Source of the DNA: Vondammii sp040505895
Lineage (GTDB): Bacteria; Pseudomonadota; Gammaproteobacteria; Chromatiales; Chromatiaceae
Length of the DNA stretch: 64,000 bases
Assembly: GCA_040505895.1 (NCBI GenBank)
Contig: JBEVXU010000016.1
Location: forward strand, 372,001 to 436,000
Direction: 5' to 3'
The notes below the pieces were generated by a model, which saw nothing but the letters and a program-made list of their open reading frames with translations, had not been told where the DNA came from and did not search any database. Positions 61,229 to 64,000 of the stretch are shown piece by piece. The stretch's first letter is position 1. Each line of letters opens with the position of its first letter. Both the position numbers and the translations under genes were made by a program.

Positions 61229-61873
61229 ATGCGCCGAAAACCGACTAACATTTCGCCAGTCCGTAAGCTGGCGCTTTTCTTCATAGCCCTAATAGCTCTC
61301 TATGGTGGTTATTATTGGGGAAATCGGCATGTCCCGATCAATCAGGGGCTACAGTTGATTCATCTGCTGCAAGCACCGCAGAAGATCACACCATTTGAGC
61401 TGACCGGTCCCGGTAACACTCCCTTCACTGCCGCCGATCTCACTGGCCACTGGAGCCTGCTGTTCCTTGGCTACACCGGTGACGAGAGCGACAGCCCACA
61501 CCAGCTAACCCTTGCCACCCGCATTCTCAACCGCCTGGCGGTGCAACCTGAAATTCAAAGCAGCACTGATTTTATTCTGCTGACGGTCGACCCGCTACGG
61601 GACAACTACAAGAAGCTGGCAAGCTTTGTCGGCCACTACAGCACTGACTTTATTGCCCTGACAGGAGAGGACCAGCAGATAAGAGGGCTCGCATCTCAGC
61701 TGGGCATGAAATACCGGCAACAAATGGGAGAGAATGGCGGCTACAGCATCATCCACAGCAGTAGTATGGCGCTGATCAACCCCAGAGGAGAACTGGTAGG
61801 GCTATTTACCGGAAGGGTGGATGCCAGTAGTATCGCCTCGGACATACAACAACTTGCGGACAGCTACCAGTAA
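61229..61873 (+). CDS. SCO1/SenC-like protein lacking the copper-binding cysteines
   Basis: 214 residues with a membrane anchor (LALFFIALIALYGGYYWG) and a thioredoxin-like SCO fold: FELTGPGNTPFTAADLTGHW, then WSLLFLGYT and ILLTVDPLRDN. Where SCO proteins have GYTxCPxxCP, this one has D85 and S89 (GYTGDESDSPHQ), so both copper cysteines are gone while the distal His176 (YSIIHSSSMALI) remains. It probably is not a copper chaperone in the usual way. The stop overlaps the psd start by 1 nt. Confidence 0.82.
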   Translation: MRRKPTNISPVRKLALFFIALIALYGGYYWGNRHVPINQGLQLIHLLQAPQKITPFELTGPGNTPFTAADLTGHWSLLFLGYTGDESDSPHQLTLATRILNRLAVQPEIQSSTDFILLTVDPLRDNYKKLASFVGHYSTDFIALTGEDQQIRGLASQLGMKYRQQMGENGGYSIIHSSSMALINPRGELVGLFTGRVDASSIASDIQQLADSYQ

Positions 61874-62802
61874 TGAAATCCAACTACAGCCCCAACATCG
61901 ACGGTGAACCCTCTCTGGTTGATCGTCTCTTTGCCTTGCTACTCTATCTGCTGCCCCACCACCTTCTCTCCCAGGGGATGCACTGGCTTACCCGCTGCCG
62001 TTGGGAGCCATTGAAGGATCAGCTGATTCGGGGGGCCATCCGTCTCTACAAGGTGGATATGTCACAAGCGGCCGAACCGGATCCAACTCGCTACAGCAGC
62101 TTCAATGACTTCTTCACCCGTCGCCTGCGGGATGACGCACGGCCGGTGGCGGTAGAAGAAGAGGCCATCCTCTGCCCGGTGGATGGCGCCGTAAGTCAGG
62201 CGGGCAAGATTGTTGACGGGCGAATATTCCAGGCCAAGGGGCACGATTTTTCCCTTTATGAACTGCTCGGCGGCGATGAGGAGTGGACAGAGAAGTTTGC
62301 CGAGGGCAGCTACACCACCCTTTATCTGTCACCCCGAGACTATCACCGTATCCATATGCCACTCTCCGGCATGCTGAAGAAAATGCTGCACGTTCCCGGC
62401 AGACTTTTCAGCGTCAGCCCTTCCACCACCCGTACCGTTCCCCGACTATTCAGTCGCAATGAGCGGTTGGTCAATCTGTTCGATACCGAAATCGGGCCGA
62501 TGGCGGTAATCATGGTTGGCGCCATCTTCGTCTCCAGCATGGATACAGTCTGGGCCGGTACCGTCACTCCCCTCTCCCAGCGGGTAACCCGTTGGAATTA
62601 CACCAACGCCCCCATAGAACCGACCTTTCTGGAGAAGGGTGAGGAGATGGGGCGCTTTAACATGGGCTCCACCGTCATTCTTCTGTTCGGCAGAGAGGCT
62701 ATCGAGTGGCAGGAGCAGCTAAAACCCGGCACAGAGGTCTGCATGGGTGAGAAGATAGCCGAGCGGCAGTCTGAGACGGATGGTGAGACTGAGGGCGCTT
62801 GA
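61873..62802 (+). CDS. psd: Phosphatidylserine decarboxylase proenzyme
   Basis: 309 residues. Psd motifs include FNDFFTRRLRDDARPV, the catalytic CPVDGAVSQAGKI, YLSPRDYHRIHMPL with the charge-relay histidines, and the self-cleavage site G265-S266 in FNMGSTVILLFG (usually LGST), which gives the pyruvoyl group. It makes phosphatidylethanolamine at the inner membrane. Translationally coupled to the upstream SCO-like gene. Confidence 0.95.
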   Translation: MKSNYSPNIDGEPSLVDRLFALLLYLLPHHLLSQGMHWLTRCRWEPLKDQLIRGAIRLYKVDMSQAAEPDPTRYSSFNDFFTRRLRDDARPVAVEEEAILCPVDGAVSQAGKIVDGRIFQAKGHDFSLYELLGGDEEWTEKFAEGSYTTLYLSPRDYHRIHMPLSGMLKKMLHVPGRLFSVSPSTTRTVPRLFSRNERLVNLFDTEIGPMAVIMVGAIFVSSMDTVWAGTVTPLSQRVTRWNYTNAPIEPTFLEKGEEMGRFNMGSTVILLFGREAIEWQEQLKPGTEVCMGEKIAERQSETDGETEGA

Positions 62803-62842
62803 GGAATACCTCAGCAGAAGCTTCAAGGGCCACCCCTCTGGC

Positions 62843-63757
62843 CTAAGCCCTATCCAGCGGAAAAGCAATTACCTGGTCGATATGTTCTGCACCGACAATA
62901 TGCATCAGCAGGCGATCAATTCCCAAGGCAACACCTGAGCAATCGGGGAGCCCCGCAGCTAATGCATGGAGCAACTGCTCATCCATTGGCACCAGAGGCA
63001 AATCCAGCTGTTGTCTCTTCTCCTGATCCAGCTGAAAACGTTGGCGCTGCTCATTCTCATCGGTCAGTTCATGAAAGCCGTTGGCCATCTCAATGCCATC
63101 GATGTAGAGCTCAAACCGCTTCGCCACACGGGGATCATCGCTGCTCAACCTTGCCAGTGATGCCTGACTTGCAGGGTAGTCGTAGACAAAGCAGAGTCCC
63201 TCACCCAGTTCCGGCTCAATCAGATGAGTCAGCAACAGATCCAGCCAACTATCGGTATCCGTCAGATTCAGTGAATCCACACCCTGCAACTGTTGTGCGC
63301 AGTTACGCAACTGCTCGACGGTAGCAGAGAACGGGTCAATATCGAGATGCTGTCTGAACAGATCACCATAACTGACCCGTCGTACCGGTAGCGCTGATGG
63401 CAGCAACCCCTGGATCAACTGATCCATCTCATCCATTAGCTGGTGGTGGTCATAGCCGGGGCGATACCACTCCAAGAGGGTAAATTCGGGATTGTGGTAG
63501 CGGCCGGCCTCTCCATCCCTGAATACTTTACAGATCTGATAGATAGCTCCGGAACCGGCGGCTAGTAATCGCTTCATGGGGAATTCAGGAGAGGTATGGA
63601 GGTAGAGGTCCGCCCCAGAGGCGGCTCCGGGACCGGTATAGCGGGTTTTTAAGCTCTCCAATGCAGGATCAGTCACCCCACAACGAGAGCAGCTCGGGGT
63701 ATCCACCTCTGTGACACCGGCCCGAAGGAAGAATGCCCTAATGGCCGCCAGCAACAC
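62843..63757 (-). CDS. epmA: Elongation factor P beta-lysine ligase EpmA
   Basis: A class II lysyl-tRNA synthetase-like protein without the anticodon domain: EVDTPSCSRCGVTDPALESL, motif 2 FRDGEAGRYHNPEFTLLEWY and motif 3 GVALGIDRLLMHIVGA. It attaches beta-lysine to EF-P, whose gene lies just upstream. The first canonical start in frame is GTG 63757 (304 residues), but similarity to EpmA proteins continues 19 codons upstream to about 63814 (ELWKPTASLDAIKARG), where the frame has no ATG, GTG or TTG before a stop. A rare start (perhaps ACG at 63814 after GAAGG) is possible. Confidence 0.9.
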   Translation of the reverse strand: MLLAAIRAFFLRAGVTEVDTPSCSRCGVTDPALESLKTRYTGPGAASGADLYLHTSPEFPMKRLLAAGSGAIYQICKVFRDGEAGRYHNPEFTLLEWYRPGYDHHQLMDEMDQLIQGLLPSALPVRRVSYGDLFRQHLDIDPFSATVEQLRNCAQQLQGVDSLNLTDTDSWLDLLLTHLIEPELGEGLCFVYDYPASQASLARLSSDDPRVAKRFELYIDGIEMANGFHELTDENEQRQRFQLDQEKRQQLDLPLVPMDEQLLHALAAGLPDCSGVALGIDRLLMHIVGAEHIDQVIAFPLDRA

Positions 63758-63819
63758 CCCCCGTGCCTTGATGGCATCAAGGGAGGCGGTCGGCTTCCAG
63801 AGTTCAGATGACGTAGCCC

Positions 63820-64000
63820 TTACCCTTCTTTAGCACGGGAGACATATTCACCAGTACGAGTATCGACCTTGATCACCTCGCCGATCTGAACAAACAGGGG
63901 GACACGGACTACTGCACCGGTCTCCAGGGTTGCCGGCTTGCCGCCACCACCTGAGGTATCACCCTTGAGACCGGGGTCTGTATCGGTTATGGCGAGGGTA
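63820..64000 (-). CDS. efp: Elongation factor P, C-terminal part (cut by window edge)
   Basis: The last 59 residues of EF-P are visible, covering the end of domain II and domain III: TDTDPGLKGDTSGGGGKPAT, then VPLFVQIGEVIKVDTRTGEY and the end VSRAKEG. The modified lysine in domain I is outside the window. It lies just upstream of epmA on the same strand, the modifying enzyme for this protein. Confidence 0.93.
   Translation of the reverse strand, partial: TLAITDTDPGLKGDTSGGGGKPATLETGAVVRVPLFVQIGEVIKVDTRTGEYVSRAKEG

Noticed and set aside
1..64000. CRISPR arrays and tRNA/rRNA genes
   Set aside because: No regularly spaced direct repeats and no T-loop or rRNA-like stretches were seen on reading either strand.

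Overview
The window reads as chromosomal DNA of a gammaproteobacterium, probably a sulfur-oxidising one. The support is a three-cysteine sulfide:quinone oxidoreductase, a SoxW-like double thioredoxin, a TRAP transporter with TatT, VPLPA-CTERM proteins, a CbrA-like SSS-family histidine kinase with a sigma-54 regulator, and an efp-epmA pair. The mix recalls sulfur-oxidising symbionts and their free-living relatives, but no rRNA or tRNA is present to place it. Genes are dense, often overlapping by 1 to 16 nt, and short dispersed repeats sit in most larger gaps.

Left part (1-15.8 kb, mostly minus strand): a periplasmic sugar-binding lipoprotein directly coupled to a membrane diguanylate cyclase cut by the window edge; a six-gene MoxR operon (RDD, SpoIIM-like, DUF4129, DUF4350, MoxR, DUF58); a zinc-ribbon membrane protein; sqr with its terminator; a hemerythrin; a RCK-type potassium channel with a small membrane protein.

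Middle (15.8-35.8 kb, mostly plus strand): three secreted VPxPx-CTERM proteins that share one promoter and leader; a small membrane protein, SSS-histidine kinase and sigma-54 response regulator; acs; an isolated fliW; a NYN plus cold-shock-like protein; ppx; a SoxW-like protein; ald (minus); an ABC-2 exporter pair; a PQQ-type sugar dehydrogenase. Four families of short palindromic or MITE-like elements lie in the gaps.

Integron (35.7-43.3 kb): an integron integrase on the minus strand faces AT-rich plus-strand cassettes. The first cassette, a TIR-STAND-TPR protein, ends in a good attC site. It is followed by a protein with a PD-(D/E)XK-type nuclease signature, a lipoprotein, a short asparaginase-domain protein and a four-helix membrane protein, separated by degraded or missing attC sites and a fragment of a MITE. 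The first two look like anti-phage defence genes.

Right part (43.4-64 kb): a TRAP operon (TatT, DctP, DctQ, DctM and an unknown small protein); a ten-gene one-direction island joining polyamine enzymes (SpeD, membrane-fused aminopropyltransferase), DUF350, DUF2170, PspA, a DUF4178-like protein, a potassium channel and a rhomboid protease; sbcCD; a SCO-like protein that lacks its copper cysteines, coupled to psd; then epmA and the 3' end of efp. The DUF2170-pspA promoter carries two copies of a perfect 13-bp dyad placed like repressor operators.
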